Shown here one piece after another: positions 1 through 12,509 of a stretch of DNA of 64,000 nt (its first letter is position 1; the number at the start of each line of letters is the position of its first letter). The notes under the pieces were generated by a model. The model was not told the origin of the DNA, ran no database searches, and saw only the letters and a list, made by a program, of their open reading frames with translations. Origin of the DNA: Paraconiothyrium sp. Pb-2020 (taxonomy: Eukaryota > Ascomycota > Dothideomycetes > Pleosporales > Didymosphaeriaceae); the NCBI GenBank assembly GCA_022419385.1, contig JAJUBI010000002.1, forward strand, positions 1,302,001 through 1,366,000. The letters run 5' to 3'. The position numbers were made by a program, and so were the translations under genes.

Positions 1-14
1 CGGCCATCAATAAC

Positions 15-1461
15 ATGGTACCACTCGAAAATCCTTTTCCTCGGCTTCGTAAGGTCAACAGGCATAATGTCGAAACCTTCGCTTCGTCGCCTCTTTCAGA
101 GCTCTCAGGATCGCTGGGCGATCTTGGGACACTCTTACCACTCATGACAGCCCTGGTCATCACCAGATCGATTTCTCTCCCTGCGACACTCCTCTTCACA
201 GGAGCTGCCAACATACTCACAGGGGTCGCATTCGGGATCCCGCTACCGGTGCAACCTATGAAGGCGATAGCGGCGGTAGCCATTGCAAGGAAGTTCACGC
301 TAGAAGAGAACGCCGCAGCTGGCATAGTGGTAAGTGGGGACAGTTGCGCAATATGCTCACTACGTACTAACTACACAGGTCGCCTCTTTAGTCGGCATAC
401 TGAGTATTACCGGCCTGATCAACTACGTAAACAAACTCACTCCTACCCCGGTGGTCAAGGGCATCCAAGTCGGTGCCGGTCTGTCCCTGTGTATCAGCGC
501 AGGGACTAAGATGCTTGTACCCCTCAGCTGGACAGGTCCCTGGTGGGGTGATAATCTCCTGTGGGCTATTGCAGCAGTAATTCTCTTGCTTTTCACATTC
601 TCGTACCCCAAACTACCATACACCTTGATCATCTTTGGAGTCGGTATCATCCTGTCCATCTTATCTCCGGCGAGCAACACGTCAACCCCAGCCATAATCG
701 ACATCCCAGTCCTCCATCCGTCCGGTAAAGACTTTTGGAAAGCTACCACGACGGCATCTCTAGGCCAGCTCCCTCTCACGTTGCTCAACTCCGTCATCGC
801 GGCCGCGGCACTGGCGTCCGATCTCTTGCCCTCGCCACCCTATCCAGCTGCTCCAACGGTGACCGAGTTGGGTATCTCCGTGGCTGCAATCAACCTTGTG
901 GCATGTTGGTTCGGAGGCATGCCGACTTGCCATGGTTCAGGCGGTCTTGCCGGCCAATATCGCTTTGGAGCGCGCAGCGGCGCCAGCATCATCTTCCTCG
1001 GCGCTCTGAAGTTCGCCCTCGGCATAGTTGCGTTCTTTGAACCCGGTCCAATCGTCAGTGTCCTCTCCGGCATCCCCAGCTCACTTCTCGGTGTGCTCAT
1101 TCTCGCGGCTGGACTGGAGCTGGCAAAAGTCGGCGAGAGCGTGAATACGGATGCTCGGGATCTGCGCGTTTTGGACACGAATAATTCATGGGACGGCAAG
1201 AGGCTAAAAGAGCTTGGGGAGACCGAGAGGAAGGAGAGGTTCATGGTGATGCTAGTTACGGTGGCGACGCTGTTGGCCTTTAAGAATGATGCTGTGGGTT
1301 TTATTGCCGGATTGGTGTGGCACTTGGGATTCAAGGTTGCCGGAAGGGTGGGGGAGTGGCGGGAGCGTCGCGATGGTAGGCCGTTCTGGAGGTCGGTTGG
1401 CCATCGGCACGAGGAGAGTACTGGGCTTCTGACCCACCAAGAGTCTGACAGAGTGGCTTGA
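15..1461 (+). CDS. MOT1-family molybdate/sulfate-type transporter
   Basis: Polytopic plasma- or vacuolar-membrane permease of the MFS_MOT1 family, expected to carry molybdate for molybdenum-cofactor enzymes. Exons 15-329 and 379-1461 give 465 aa. The 49-bp intron has donor GTAAGT at 330, branch TACTAAC at 365-371 and acceptor CAG at 376-378, and joins in phase 0. Family signatures are ELSGSLGDLGTLLPL near residue 30 and CHGSGGLAGQYRFGARSG in the C-terminal half, separated by hydrophobic segments. The length matches fungal MOT1 proteins. The ATG at 15 sits just before the conserved N-terminal motif, but the window starts 14 bp upstream, so an earlier exon cannot be excluded. Molybdate specificity is inferred from the family; sulfate cannot be ruled out. 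Confidence 0.88.
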
Positions 1462-1892
1462 GTTTAGCGGATACCCTTTTGGCCTTTTGTCTTGTTGTGC
1501 GCCGTGTATGGAAGACGAGGAAATCCAAGTTGTCCGCGTCACTGCTGGATGAGCCTCGCTGACTGCACAATCACGATGATGGTGAGCATAGAGTGTACAA
1601 AGCTGGGACGATACTGTTGAACCACATACTTGATATTTCTCCATGCGAGAATCATACAGATGAAGAACAGGAATGCTGATGGGAGTAGCCGAAACGTTGA
1701 TTTTGAAGGATAACTGCCATGCTAGGCTTGTCATGCTGAACACCAAGATGCTATTGCACACTCGTACCCCACAAACCAAATGCAGCATGGATATCATATA
1801 CTTACGCGCTAGCCCTTTGCCATGCAACACACCGAGCGCCATGTAACGCGTTTATCCTATCATCTCACACTTCTTGGCATACGGCACCAATG
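1462..1892. other. Convergent 3' intergenic region
   Basis: This stretch lies between the convergent stops of the molybdate transporter and the HECT ligase and should hold their 3' UTRs. The short ORFs here have no recognisable domain, and I see no gene. Confidence 0.6.
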
Positions 1893-4800
1893 CTAAACGA
1901 TTCCGAACCCCTCACTATTTCGTATAGCAATTGCCAGCTTCTTTCTCATCTTCTCCCGACTCTTGTACTCCGGTAACCACAGCTTCCCGAAACACGTACT
2001 ACTCGTGGGTACACTCTCCGTATCACTCCCAATCCTAACGATCTCAAATTTGACACCGTCATATCCGGTGATTGGGATCCGCTCATTTGCCGTCACGAAC
2101 TCGAGGAGCCTCTTCTTCTCCTCTTCGTCGTAGTCTTCGACTACAGCCCAGAAGTCCTGGATTGTAGGGTGTGCAGCATGGTACGGCAGCTCGTAGCGTA
2201 CAGCCTGTGTGCGGAGGAGGGATATCGAAATATGGGGCGAACCCTCAACAAGGGAACGCAGCGTAGAGGGCGTAAAGAACGAGAGGGACGTGCGGTTAAG
2301 ACACGTGTGGAAACCGCGGGTAAAGGCTTTGAGCTGCCGCTCAACAGACCTGTACGTGAGCCACTCGACGTAGTCATCAACGTATTGGTCTCTGTCTTCG
2401 TTTGTGACTGTCAGTGGGTCCGTCTGCACGTCCTTCGGCCGCCGCCACGAGGCATCGTAAAGGCTTGGAGGTAACGGCAGGTTGGGGCTGGGCGATCGGC
2501 TATCAGGATCTGAATTGCAGTCTGGCCACATGCGGTCGCGAAAGGCGTGCATGTCGACGTCGATATTTTGACCGAAGGCCGAGAAGCTGAATGTATAATC
2601 GCGCACGAAAACATTTGCAACGTCTCCGGAATAGGCGAGGAACTCGCGAAAAGATCTCGCTAGAGTGGGCCAGCCGTCGGCGATGTAGTCAACAGCGCTT
2701 TTATCTTCGCTATTGTGTTCCTCCGACAGAAGATAATCGTATAACGCAAGTGGAAAGGTTACGGGAAGGGTGATACCATTGTAAATGGCAAGCGAAACGA
2801 GGACGCCGATCATCTCGAACTTCCAGAGAGGTTCGAAAGATGCCGGTTGGAACCACGTCATGCCAGTCTGCGCATCGACCGTGAACATACCTACAGGGGA
2901 TCAGTAAGAGGGGAACCAGTGAAGACTTGGCAGCTTACCATTATCGGGCGTGAAAGCATCAGCGAGTATAAGCCTAAAGAATTCGTACGTCACACCGCCG
3001 TGATCCAATCCTACTTCCCCCTCCAGAACACCTATCCTGACCTTGAGTGGCTTCATAAGCTTCCGTTTCTCCTGTCCCCACAACTGGTCTAAAGTTTCCT
3101 CGAGCGGATTGTGTCGATTTACATCCAAAACAAGGTACTCTGCAATAGCCACTTCAAGGTGATCCATGGCAACGTTCCAATGTCGAGGGTTATTAATGAT
3201 CTGATCCCACCGTGACTGAAAGTTGGTGATGCGAGCTGACTTTTGGAATTGCTTGAACATGCGGTTGAAGTTGATGGCACGGAAGTATCCCACAAGAGCA
3301 TCCTGCGTGAAGAACATGTGATGCTGTAGGATATGGAACGAATTCGGTTGGTCTTTGTACTTGAGAAGATCCAGTGGCGCTTGTATGCAGTCAATCTCCT
3401 CGCTAAAATGAGGGACGAGGAACATATCAGGGCGCAGATTGAGGGGAACCATATTTGCATCTGCAGTCGTTAGCACACATAAACAGAAACGTGGTAGAGG
3501 GAAGACACACGAAAGTGGGTCATGATCGTCACTGCAGTACCAACGCTGCCCCATTTGTTGATGTCAACATTGCCATCCCATTGCTTCATGATGACGGTAC
3601 GAAGCCACTCCATCAAGGTTGCGGTGACAGTCCAGCCAGGATCTTCATCCATCTTCTGATTGGATCTCATCTTCCCTTTCCGTTGCAGGGCAGCTTTTTC
3701 AACTTGGGTAAGATGCCCTAGCAGAATCGGAAGCAAGCGTTCCACACCCACGAACAATTCTGTCGGTCCCTGACCTTCGTCTCGTGCGTGCAATGTTGCG
3801 AGCATATGCTCATAGCACCTTCTTGTTCCGATAGCTTGGAGTAGTCGGGTTGCTAAGCGTATAGCCGGCTCATACTCCAGTTGATCGACAATATCCAGCC
3901 AAGGATGCACGAAATCATCGTTCTGTGTCGTCTTGGGAGGTGCTCCCGGAATGACCACTCCCCAGCCCCTGAGATTACGGACCTGGACCCATGTGTGGGG
4001 CCAGCCGATGGGAACTGAAGACGTCAGTGCGTGAATACAGATCATGACTAAGTGAGCGGCCTCGGTGTTGGACAAATATCTCTCAGGCATATCTGTCGAA
4101 GCAGTTGACTGTGACGTAGCTGCATGCTTGCGGGAGGGTTTTAGATGCGGACCCTTTTGGGAATCAAGCTCTGGGGGTGGTCTAAATAATGCTTCCAGGG
4201 CTTCGTATAAGCTATCAAACACCAAGGCGCCATTCCTTTGGTTCCAGTCTCTGAAAGCGTGCGACAGGCAATGTGCATCGAGATGAGGAAGCGGGGAATA
4301 CTTGTAGTCATCTCCGAGATGATCTCGGAATGACTTCAAGAGTGTCTCTGAATCACTTAGACTATAGTATAAAGACCGGTTGACAAAGGCTGTGGCGGGT
4401 CGGAATCGTCTGTTGGCATCGTAATCAACGACAAAGTTTGGGTCATGGGACTGGTTCCTCCGATCATGATGAACTTCCTCTTTGAGCTGATCCATGATTT
4501 CACAGGTGAGGTGAGAGATAACCGGCATTGCGGAGGGCACTTCCTTGCGAGAGGTTTCATTGAAGATGCTGCTTTTGTTGTCTGTCGATTCTTCGAAGTG
4601 TGAAGCACTTGTTGGTTTCCTTGCAGGCACGTTGATGGACGGAAGGCTGGCTGCCATTCTGAATTTCTCGGTGAGAGCACCGTCGCGTGCACCGTCAAGC
4701 GTCTCGTGAAGGGGAGCGTTGGAAGGTTTCTGCGGCTGCAGGTTGTTCCCATAACCGTTGGGCATATGTCTGATCTTATGTACGCGCAGGCCATTGCTGA

Positions 4801-5743
4801 GGACTTCAGCAGTGTGCTTCATACCGTCCACTTTGGACGGTCTTCTGTTTATGCGATTGGGTGTTTGGGGCGTCCTGGGTTCAGAAAGACGTTTGCCATT
4901 CACGTTGGGCGATGTGGCATCTGTGTTAGTGGAAGCTGTGAATGGTGTCTGCTTTGTGCCATGCTGCCGTTTGTTGTCGAGCACTGGCATTGACTCATGG
5001 GGCGGAGAGCGACCGTCAAGTAGGCGCTCGGCATCAGAAGGCGAAGCAAGTGATGAAACAATGGATAATGGGTTGGGTATATGCCTTGAATAAGCGAAGA
5101 TGATAGTGACGGTATCGTAGAGATTCTGCCCAAGTGACTTTGGATCTTTTCGCGACTGACGGCGATGCTCAACAGCATCTGCTATATGCTCCACGTGGGC
5201 AGCATCTTCCCTCTCACCATGCCCTGCGCTAGTGCGATGCGTAGTGTTGTAGCTCGCAGGGGTGTGCGAGGGTATACGTGGATAGACATGGCACGTTGGA
5301 TCATGACTCCCATCGTCTCTGCGTATGTACACTCCATGGGCACCTTCTATCTCTAAAGTGTCGGGATCGACATTCAATTGGTGGGGGCATAAACGGCGGT
5401 ACGGATTATGCTGGCTTGCGAGGTAAAATGCTAGCGCGCGAGCGGTGAGCTGGGTTGGGGGTCGAAAGGGCCTGGAAACGAGGCGCTTGTTGCAGGAAAG
5501 ACATGTAGGGGTCGTGCAGTGGGTGCTCGTGCAGCCGTACAGTATCTGCGAGATGAAACTATGGTGGTCAATACGTGGAGGTGGAGTAGTGGCATCGTCG
5601 CAGACTCACCGTCGAAGGAGCCATTGGAACGACTGCTGGCGGGCGATCTGCGAAGACTCCAAAATGCGGCTCGCATCCGGGACGTCGATGACATTGGGGT
5701 GGGTGCGAGTGCGAGGATGGACGTCGCCATGTGACGCCGTCAT
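1893..5743 (-). CDS. HECT-type E3 ubiquitin ligase with N-terminal AZUL zinc finger
   Basis: Ubiquitin-protein ligase that forms a thioester with ubiquitin on its catalytic cysteine before passing it to substrates. Exons 5743-5610, 5558-3511, 3460-2939 and 2890-1893 give 1233 aa; introns are 51, 50 and 48 bp and all phases close. Residues about 45-105 form an AZUL-type zinc finger (ILYGCTSTHCTTPTCLSC, then LCPHQL), as in UBE3A. The middle is low-complexity. The last ~350 residues are the HECT domain: N-lobe motif DHGGVTYEFFRLI, C-lobe STCFGKLWLPEY with the predicted catalytic Cys near 1201. The first exon is only 134 bp; without it the zinc finger is lost, and the long second-exon ORF seems to begin at a non-ATG codon. 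The gene is divergent from REI1. I would not assign a Hul4 versus UBE3A ortholog by eye. Confidence 0.9.
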
Positions 5744-6266
5744 CTCATTGGCGGTGTCTTGTTACACGGCAACGAGGGGCTATGCGGTCGCGGTGGGGGA
5801 GTCGGCGTGCGTGCAAACATGGCGTGGTCGCGTCTCCATCACTCTGCGCGCAGTGACCAGTCTATGCGAACGTTGACGCGCTGCGTATCGACGTGGGCCG
5901 TGTTGGCCGCCGGGGCGGTAGGGCTGAGGGCAGGCAGTCAGTTTCACCCTAGCTCTTCGCTTGTCAATCTTGTTGCGGTTTGGGCTCTTGGCCGAATTGA
6001 GGCGGAAAACGTCACCAATCTGCCCTCCAAACCGTCGTCCTGGGGCAACTCACGCAGCCAACAGCAATTCCAGACGCCTCTGTCCGCTTGGTAAGCGCAC
6101 CGTGTCCGCCATCACACGCCGAGGCTGGCTTCTTAGAAAAATCGTGGCCCTGTGGTTGTTGCAACCCGAGTTTTGCCCACCGACCCCACTTGGAATTTCC
6201 ATAATACTTTCTTTCTGCGCGCCTGCACCACTACACCTCACATACACCTCCGCACACCCCGGCACA
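5744..6266. promoter_or_regulatory. Divergent promoter between HECT ligase and REI1 genes
   Basis: This 523-bp stretch separates the ATG of the HECT ligase on the minus strand (5743) from the ATG of the REI1-like gene on the plus strand (6267), so it should hold both promoters and 5' UTRs. The last ~50 bp before 6267 are rich in CACC and pyrimidines, as is common upstream of fungal starts. No specific factor site is recognisable. Confidence 0.6.
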
Positions 6267-8006
6267 ATGGCGACTCAGGCAGCCCCCTCGGTGCAGTCCA
6301 CGCATCCCTTCACCTGTAACACCTGCCAGGTTGCCTTCAGGTCCAGCGAGCTGCAGCGGTCGCACATGCAGACCGACTGGCAGTGAGTGCCCCGCCAACA
6401 CCGAACCAAGTCACACATAGATACTGACCACGACAGCCGCTACAACCTCAAGCGCCGCGTTGCCTCCCTCCCGCCTCTCTCCTCCGAAGTCTTCACCGAA
6501 AAGGTCCTCGCCAACAAGGCATCGGCCGCCGCCACCGCCGCTAAAGCCTCGTTTGAGAAATCCTGCGCCGCCTGCCAGAAGACGTACTACAGCGAGAACG
6601 CCTACAACAACCATCTTAACAGCCAGAAACACAGGGCAAATGTCGCAAAGGCGGGTCTCGACGACACTGCCTCGGTCACCGGCTCCGTCATGAGCTCCGC
6701 CTTCAGCTTGGGCGAATCTATGGCCTCGACCGCAGATTCCGAGGCTACTGAGCTAGATCCCGAGGCGGAGAGGGACTTTTCTGAGGTGGTCGACGGCATC
6801 AAAAACACGAACCTTGACGCCGCCGAGCCCGTTTCGCGGCGCCCTACACGACCCCACCAGTCACGAGCTACCGATAAGCCCGACCACCCATTGTCCCCTA
6901 CAGCCACCAATGGAAGCGCAAAAGAGGAGGACACGGCCTCTGTCGCGTCCAGCAACAAGATACAAACAGACCCTGTTCAGGACTGTTTGTTCTGCAACTA
7001 CCGCTCACCCAATTTCGCGCTCAATCTGCACCACATGGGCCGCCACCACGGCATGTTCATCCCGGAGAGAGAGTTTCTCGTCGAGCCCGAGAGCCTCATC
7101 AAGCACCTGCACGACAAAATCTACGAACAACATGAATGTCTCAAATGCCACAAGCACGCACACTCTTCACACGGTATTCAGACTCACATGCGCGACCGAG
7201 GACATTGCATGATCGGTTTTGAGACCGACGAAGAGCTGGTGGAGATTGGCGAGTTCTACGATTTCCGGAGCTCATATCCTGATGCGGACCAGTTCCAACA
7301 GATGGAGCAAGATATGGATTCGGATGACTCCACGTCCACTGCCGGCGGCGGTGTTAAGCTGGGCGCAGCACGGAAGACGGTCACCAGAACTGAAGATGAC
7401 GATGCCGTCATCTCGGGAGAAGAGGAAGACGAGGGCTGGGAGACAGACAGCACAGTATCTAGTGTGCCCACAGACGAGATTACCGCCGTCCCGATCGACC
7501 GTTCTCACCGCCACAAGGATCTCAACAAGTCAAGACACCATGCCCATGGCGACCCTCGGCCGCACAAGAATGCTGACGGTTTCCACTCGCATGCACATGC
7601 TACACCAGTGGCTGTATACCACGACGAGTACGAGCTCCACTTGCCGACGGGTCGCACTGCAGGTCACAGGTCACTGAACAAGTACTATCGCCAGAATCTA
7701 CGCAATTACCCCGGTGTCGCTGAGCGCATGGAGGCTGCCCAAAGACGCGCCATCGCAGGTGCGGCTTCCTCCGACTCTGATGGAGACGTCGACATGGAAG
7801 ATGGCGAGCGTGGCCGACAGCAAATCATCACCCGGGCAAATGGCGGCCTTGGTATGGTTGGGGTGAGCGATTCGAAGAAGGCTGAGATCCGCGCTGTCGA
7901 GAAGCGTGAGCAGAAGCGTGAGCTGCGCGCAAGGACAAAGTACCAGGCTGGCAACGAGAAGCGTGGCAACAACCAGAAGCATTTCCGCGATCACTTGCTA
8001 CAGTGA
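6267..8006 (+). CDS. REI1: REI1-like cytoplasmic pre-60S ribosome biogenesis zinc-finger protein
   Basis: C2H2 zinc-finger factor of the Rei1/ZNF622 family, which acts on late cytoplasmic pre-60S particles and helps recycle shuttling factors such as Arx1. Exons 6267-6382 and 6437-8006 give 561 aa; the 54-bp intron splits a codon so that DW continues into HRYNLKRRVASLPPLS. Four Cys/His units are visible: FTCNTCQVAFRSSELQRSH at residue 15, SCAACQKTYYSENAYNNH, DCLFCNYRSPNFALNLHH, and HECLKCHKHAHSSHGIQTH with RDRGHCMIGFE. An acidic stretch and a basic C-terminus rich in KREQKRELRARTKYQ follow. It is longer than yeast Rei1 (393 aa) but usual for filamentous fungi. The start has good context (CACAATGG). 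Confidence 0.92.
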
Positions 8007-11005
8007 ACGACTCTGCTTCTCTGCTTTGCTGCGTTTCATTTGCGGTTTCACGGTCTACGACTTATGGGTACAGCATGATTGGCGTTTATACTTGATGATA
8101 GAACGAGGAACGAGGATACCTAGCAGCGCACTCAATCAAGTGCAAGAAAATACAAAACAAGTCATTATCTACTTTAACCCTGAATGACCACCATATCTAG
8201 CTTTTCCTTGGCATCCACAGTCGCTATTCCGACATTATTCAGGGCTGCGTGTGCGTGCAGCTCATTCGGTGAGCGGCGTCAGAAGGGATAAGTCATAACT
8301 TCTGTACTGCCTACTAACAACATACTGGACTTGGATGTGTGCAGAAATATACCACGAACTATGCGAAAGCCAAGATTCCACCTAGCTCGAACAATCATGC
8401 CCATGTCTCAACCCAACCGCAAGTCCTGATTCGGTACATATACAGACTACACCTATATCATCACGACGATACAAGTGACATGCTTCCACCATGGCTTTGG
8501 GTGGTAACAGGCTCCGAGCTTATGTCCCAGCACGTAGGCCACAGCCGCATAAGCGGTGTTGGGGCAAATGTCGTACCATCATTCGCTGCCCTGAGATCTG
8601 TGCGTCGACGGGGAAGCGGGTAGGCGGTCGTATATGCGATCCCAAGGGTCATTTGCAGCAGATGCTCGGCCTGGGTTTCTTGACATTGGCGTGGGCAGTC
8701 TTGTTAGCCTTATCCGGGTATTTCATTGCCTCGTGAAATGGTAGTCAGAGCGCACACCGCGATACAGTCCGTTAGACTGATAGGCTGAACAAACGAACGG
8801 CCAGTGGGTCCACATCAATCTTTCTGTCAAGCTCGTCTGTTACGCAACCTTGATAGTTAAAGTGAGCTTTGCCCTTCCATGGCAAACCCGATTAACCTCA
8901 GCGATCGTCGATGATCTGCACGCTGCGGCGCCTCCCATGTGATGGTGGACTCGGCTCAGCCAGTCTGAGATATGGGGTACGGCGCAGTCTCACGGAGCCT
9001 GCAGTATATCTGCAAGAGAAGCCCGCGCGCCTTCTAGAAGACCGTTCGCAGGATTTCGGAACAAAGTGACCATTGATTTTCACCGGTGGAGTCCACAGGG
9101 TACGCTTGCGACAGTCTCACTCAGCAGGCGCCCGGCCAACGAATGGAACACTGGCTTCGAAGAAGCAGGGTCGACGCCTTCCGAGGGTAATAATGGCTAA
9201 AGGTACAAACCATTGCGATGGCTACAAGCTTCGGAATGGAAGTATCGTATTCGAAGCGAAGATCGCAAGGTTGGACATGGGCCGGTGAATGGCTGCCGTG
9301 TGACCTCGAGCAGGCAGAAGTCCGCCTGGCCCAGCTTCACGCACTCTCACGGTCAGCGCTCGACTCATGGAAACCACACAGCCAGATTTCAGTCGATAGC
9401 GGTGATGGTAGGATCCTGGTAGTGGCAATGGTGACGAGGCGCCCTGCTGCCAATGCACGGTTCGGTGTTATTGGGATTAGTCCTGTGGGGTGACACTGGA
9501 GGCGGGCAAGTGTGGGATGCACAGCTGGAGAAACCCACATTGCACCTTGCACTCATGCACAATGTTCACAACATCTTCGAATAGACTTTCCGGATTGCTT
9601 CATGCAGCGTCTAGATACGATGCGCCTATTCTATTACGGAATCACACCGATGTGAATCCCACTGCACGTGTTCAGACGATGCGGAGGCAGGTCCTACCTA
9701 CCTACTGTGTACAGTTCACTGTGGCTTAAGCTGCAGTATTACCACCAATCCGGGGAGCGATGACATCGGCTCTGCGGCTCACCCAGACCCTGTCGACCTC
9801 GTACGAAGGCTACGGCGGCAGCTTAATCCGCACGTCGCCTACGACGAAGCTACCTGTTCCTGCTCGTGATACCTGCTGTCCTGCGTGACGAAATACACGA
9901 CCGTATCCGCGCTCGCATGGGGCGTAGCATCCGTCGTTGGAGCCTTATGCGAGTGAGAGATTTTCGCCATTGGAGACGCTGCGCGCTCCCCATCCCGCAT
10001 CCAAGCATCCCCACCCTGTGGACTGGGCAGAATTGCACGCTTCTGATTGGGTCGTGCGTCAATTGAGGAGGCTGTGCCTCGCTGCAGAGGCGAGAGGAAT
10101 GGTGATGGGATCGAGGGTGTAGAAACCGGGCAAGTGAAGCTGTAGGCATATGATAGCATGCCTCCGAGCGGGCTTATCAACAGCGCGTCCAGCCATGCGG
10201 GAGCAGCCCTAGAGCAAGTCTCAATGGCTACTAGAATCTCTCAATGCCCATGGCTTGGGCACAACGTCTGCAATCGTCATGCCCGCGCATCTGCCGTGGC
10301 TGGCTCGCGCCTCTCGCCTCCAAAAGCAACGGACAGAGGTTGTCAGCCAGTGTCAGCCATCCGATGACCATGATGCAGCGATGCAAGGCCGGCGAACGAC
10401 CCTTGGTCGATCGCAGTCAATCAGGGTTCGAGAAATCTCTGCCTGCGCTTGCGTTGGCCATGTGCGGGTGACCATCGCTCGGCCGGTGGCTTCGCGTCAG
10501 CCCTGCAGCTTTCATCAGCGAAACCCCGGCGTCAATAGCGTCAACAAAAACTCCGACGATGCGGTGCACTCCATGGAGTCATGATCAACACTGTGCAAGT
10601 CAAAGCACGAGAGAAGACGATAGCATGGAAACCAAAGTGGTCTATTCAAAGGACAAACGCCGATGCCCAGTCTAGGAATTTTGAGCACCCCCACCATGCA
10701 GACCAAACAACCGCCCAATCTTGAAGAAACGTTTATGTACGAAACGCTCGCTCGCTAAACCACCCATAGCCAACGCGAGTGAGTATCTATGAAACAAAGC
10801 CTCCAACGCGCGCAGAAACACGTTCAGGCTGATTTAAACTATACACAGGCGACCAACGGTCGGAAGTGGTATGTTGCCGCCCGCTGGCGCTGGCAGACAA
10901 CTCGAACTAAATTAACGATTGACTCCAATACATGGAAGGTGCCCCAAGGCGTCATGAGTCATGGCGTCGTGAAATTACATGCTCTGGGCTCTAGTCTTGG
11001 GAAGC
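8007..11005. other. 3-kb stretch without a supported gene
   Basis: Downstream of REI1 and of the copper-fist stop I find only short, overlapping ORFs in all frames with no domain, signal peptide or convincing exon chain. One doubtful small ORF at 8491-8736 is listed separately. The first few hundred bases should be REI1 3' UTR. No tRNA-like B box or tandem repeat was recognised. Confidence 0.5.
8491..8736 (+). CDS. Doubtful small protein with C-terminal membrane segment
   Basis: An 81-aa ORF with a good start context (CACCATGG). The N-terminal half is basic with several cysteines (CWGKC, RCPEIC). It ends in a hydrophobic stretch of about 20 residues (LGFLTLAWAVLLALSGYF) close to the stop, which would suit a tail-anchored protein. 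I recognise no family. It lies 480 bp after REI1 in a region otherwise full of chance ORFs, so it may not be expressed. Confidence 0.18.
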   Translation: MALGGNRLRAYVPARRPQPHKRCWGKCRTIIRCPEICASTGKRVGGRICDPKGHLQQMLGLGFLTLAWAVLLALSGYFIAS

Positions 11006-12509
11006 CTAGATCCAGTTTGGAAATGTAGAAGGTATGTCAAAGGTATCGAACCCAGCAAAGGCCAAGTTGGTTTGATCGAACGCCCAAGGGTCATTAGAGG
11101 AGACTTCATCAATAGAGCTGGGCATAGCAATGGCTGGTGTCTCAGCATACATGTCGTCAACCGTGGTTGTTGGCATGGGTGCTACAGAGCCTAAAGCTTT
11201 TGACAAATCGAGCTCTAAACCTTGAGTTTCGGAACCTGAGTACTGAGGAGCTGACGTCGGCGGGCGGATCTCGGTGGGCAGTGTCGGGCGATAGACGGGC
11301 ATCTTGTCTTCCCAAAACAATGTCTCACTTACAGCGGAGGCAGATCCAAGATCAGAGAACAAGCTTTGTTCTCCAATCTCGGAAGGGGACGATGAGGTTG
11401 AAAGCTCAGGTGCGCTGTGCTTGGATTCACCGCTATGAGAGATGGGCTGCACTACGGAGTCGGCAAGGTTGCTAGTGTCCAGAGGTAAATCCCCAGCAGA
11501 CCAAGTAGGATGCGTCAAGCCAGCAGAGGGGATGGGCCATTCGGTGTCGAGGTTGGAGAGACAGTCTTGGGAAGGCGAGGTCGAAAGACTTCCGTATCCG
11601 AAGTTGCGGGTGACAGAAGAAAGGCTGTTCGACCAAGGCCATTGGGGTGCCCCGATTGCATCCGTCAAGTGCGTCTCTGTCGGAGAACAATTCTCTTGTG
11701 GGAAAGCTGTGCTTTGGTTGGCAAAGATGGACTCCTGATAACTGCTGGTGTCGAGGCTGCCACTGATGGGTGTCAACGGCAGAGCATCAATCTGCGGAGT
11801 GGCGCCCAACATGGTATAGAAGTCGCGATTTGATAGAGAGAAAGTGTCTGCCGAACGCGGAGTAGCAGCTTCTGGCTGACTATAAGATGACGTCTTCATG
11901 TACTGCTCGAACGCCGTGCCATGGAGGGTATGCGGACGTGGGATCTTGTAAGGCGCTCCTGAGACGTGGGCCGTGTTGTTGTTGCGGTGGCATGGTCGGT
12001 GATGGCCGTTTGCAAACACAGTCAGGTTGCTCTCGGAGTGCGTTGCGGTGACCTTGGGCCTCGCTCGCACGTCGTGCAGAGTCTGCTTGCTGGTATCGAG
12101 TCTCAGGTCAGCCGGCTCTTTCTTGACGCCGCATATGCATTTAGCCCCAGAGTGGCAGCCACAGTGGTTGTCGTGGACTGTGGCATGATTAGAAATCTCG
12201 CCGGTGCCCTCGTCAACTGGCTGCTCACCCTTCGAATCGCCCTTTTCTTTGTGCTTGTCCTTGCGGTCGCCGCATTCACATTTGGCGTGGTGGGATTTGG
12301 ACTTGCGCGCGCCACGGCAGTGCTCGCACTGCTTGACGGGGCGACCCTTGGGGTTAATGTGGTGTAGCTCGCGATCTATGCAAGGCCTTTAGCACGTGTG
12401 GGTGGAATTGGGATTGTTGGGGCAACGTACCAGTGTGGTTGCAACCGCTCACGCGGTGGCCCTTGATGCAGGACTGGCAAGCATACTTCTCGCCATCAAT
12501 GATCGGCAT
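11006..12509 (-). CDS. Copper-fist transcription factor
   Basis: Copper-sensing nuclear regulator of the Ace1/Mac1/Cuf1 type. Exons 12509-12431 and 12375-11006 give 482 aa; the 55-bp intron interrupts the DNA-binding domain in phase 1. The N-terminus MPIIDGEKYACQSCIKGHR followed by GCNHTDRELHHINPKGRP is a complete copper fist, with zinc ligands Cys11, Cys14, Cys23 and His25 and the KGRP minor-groove motif. Downstream are CEHC, KCECG and a C-X-C-X5-C-X-C cluster (HCGCHSGAKCICG), the arrangement used for cuprous-ion sensing. The remainder is Ser/Thr/Pro-rich, as expected of an activation region. Whether it activates detoxification (Ace1-like) or uptake (Mac1/Cuf1-like) genes cannot be read from sequence. 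Confidence 0.9.

Noticed and set aside
6814..7677. Plus-strand ORFs of 132 and 152 codons in other frames
   Set aside because: Shadows of the REI1 coding exon.
11041..11065. Reverse-strand GGTTCGATACC resembling a tRNA B box
   Set aside because: It is inside the coding sequence of the copper-fist protein (AGFDTF) and has no tRNA fold around it.
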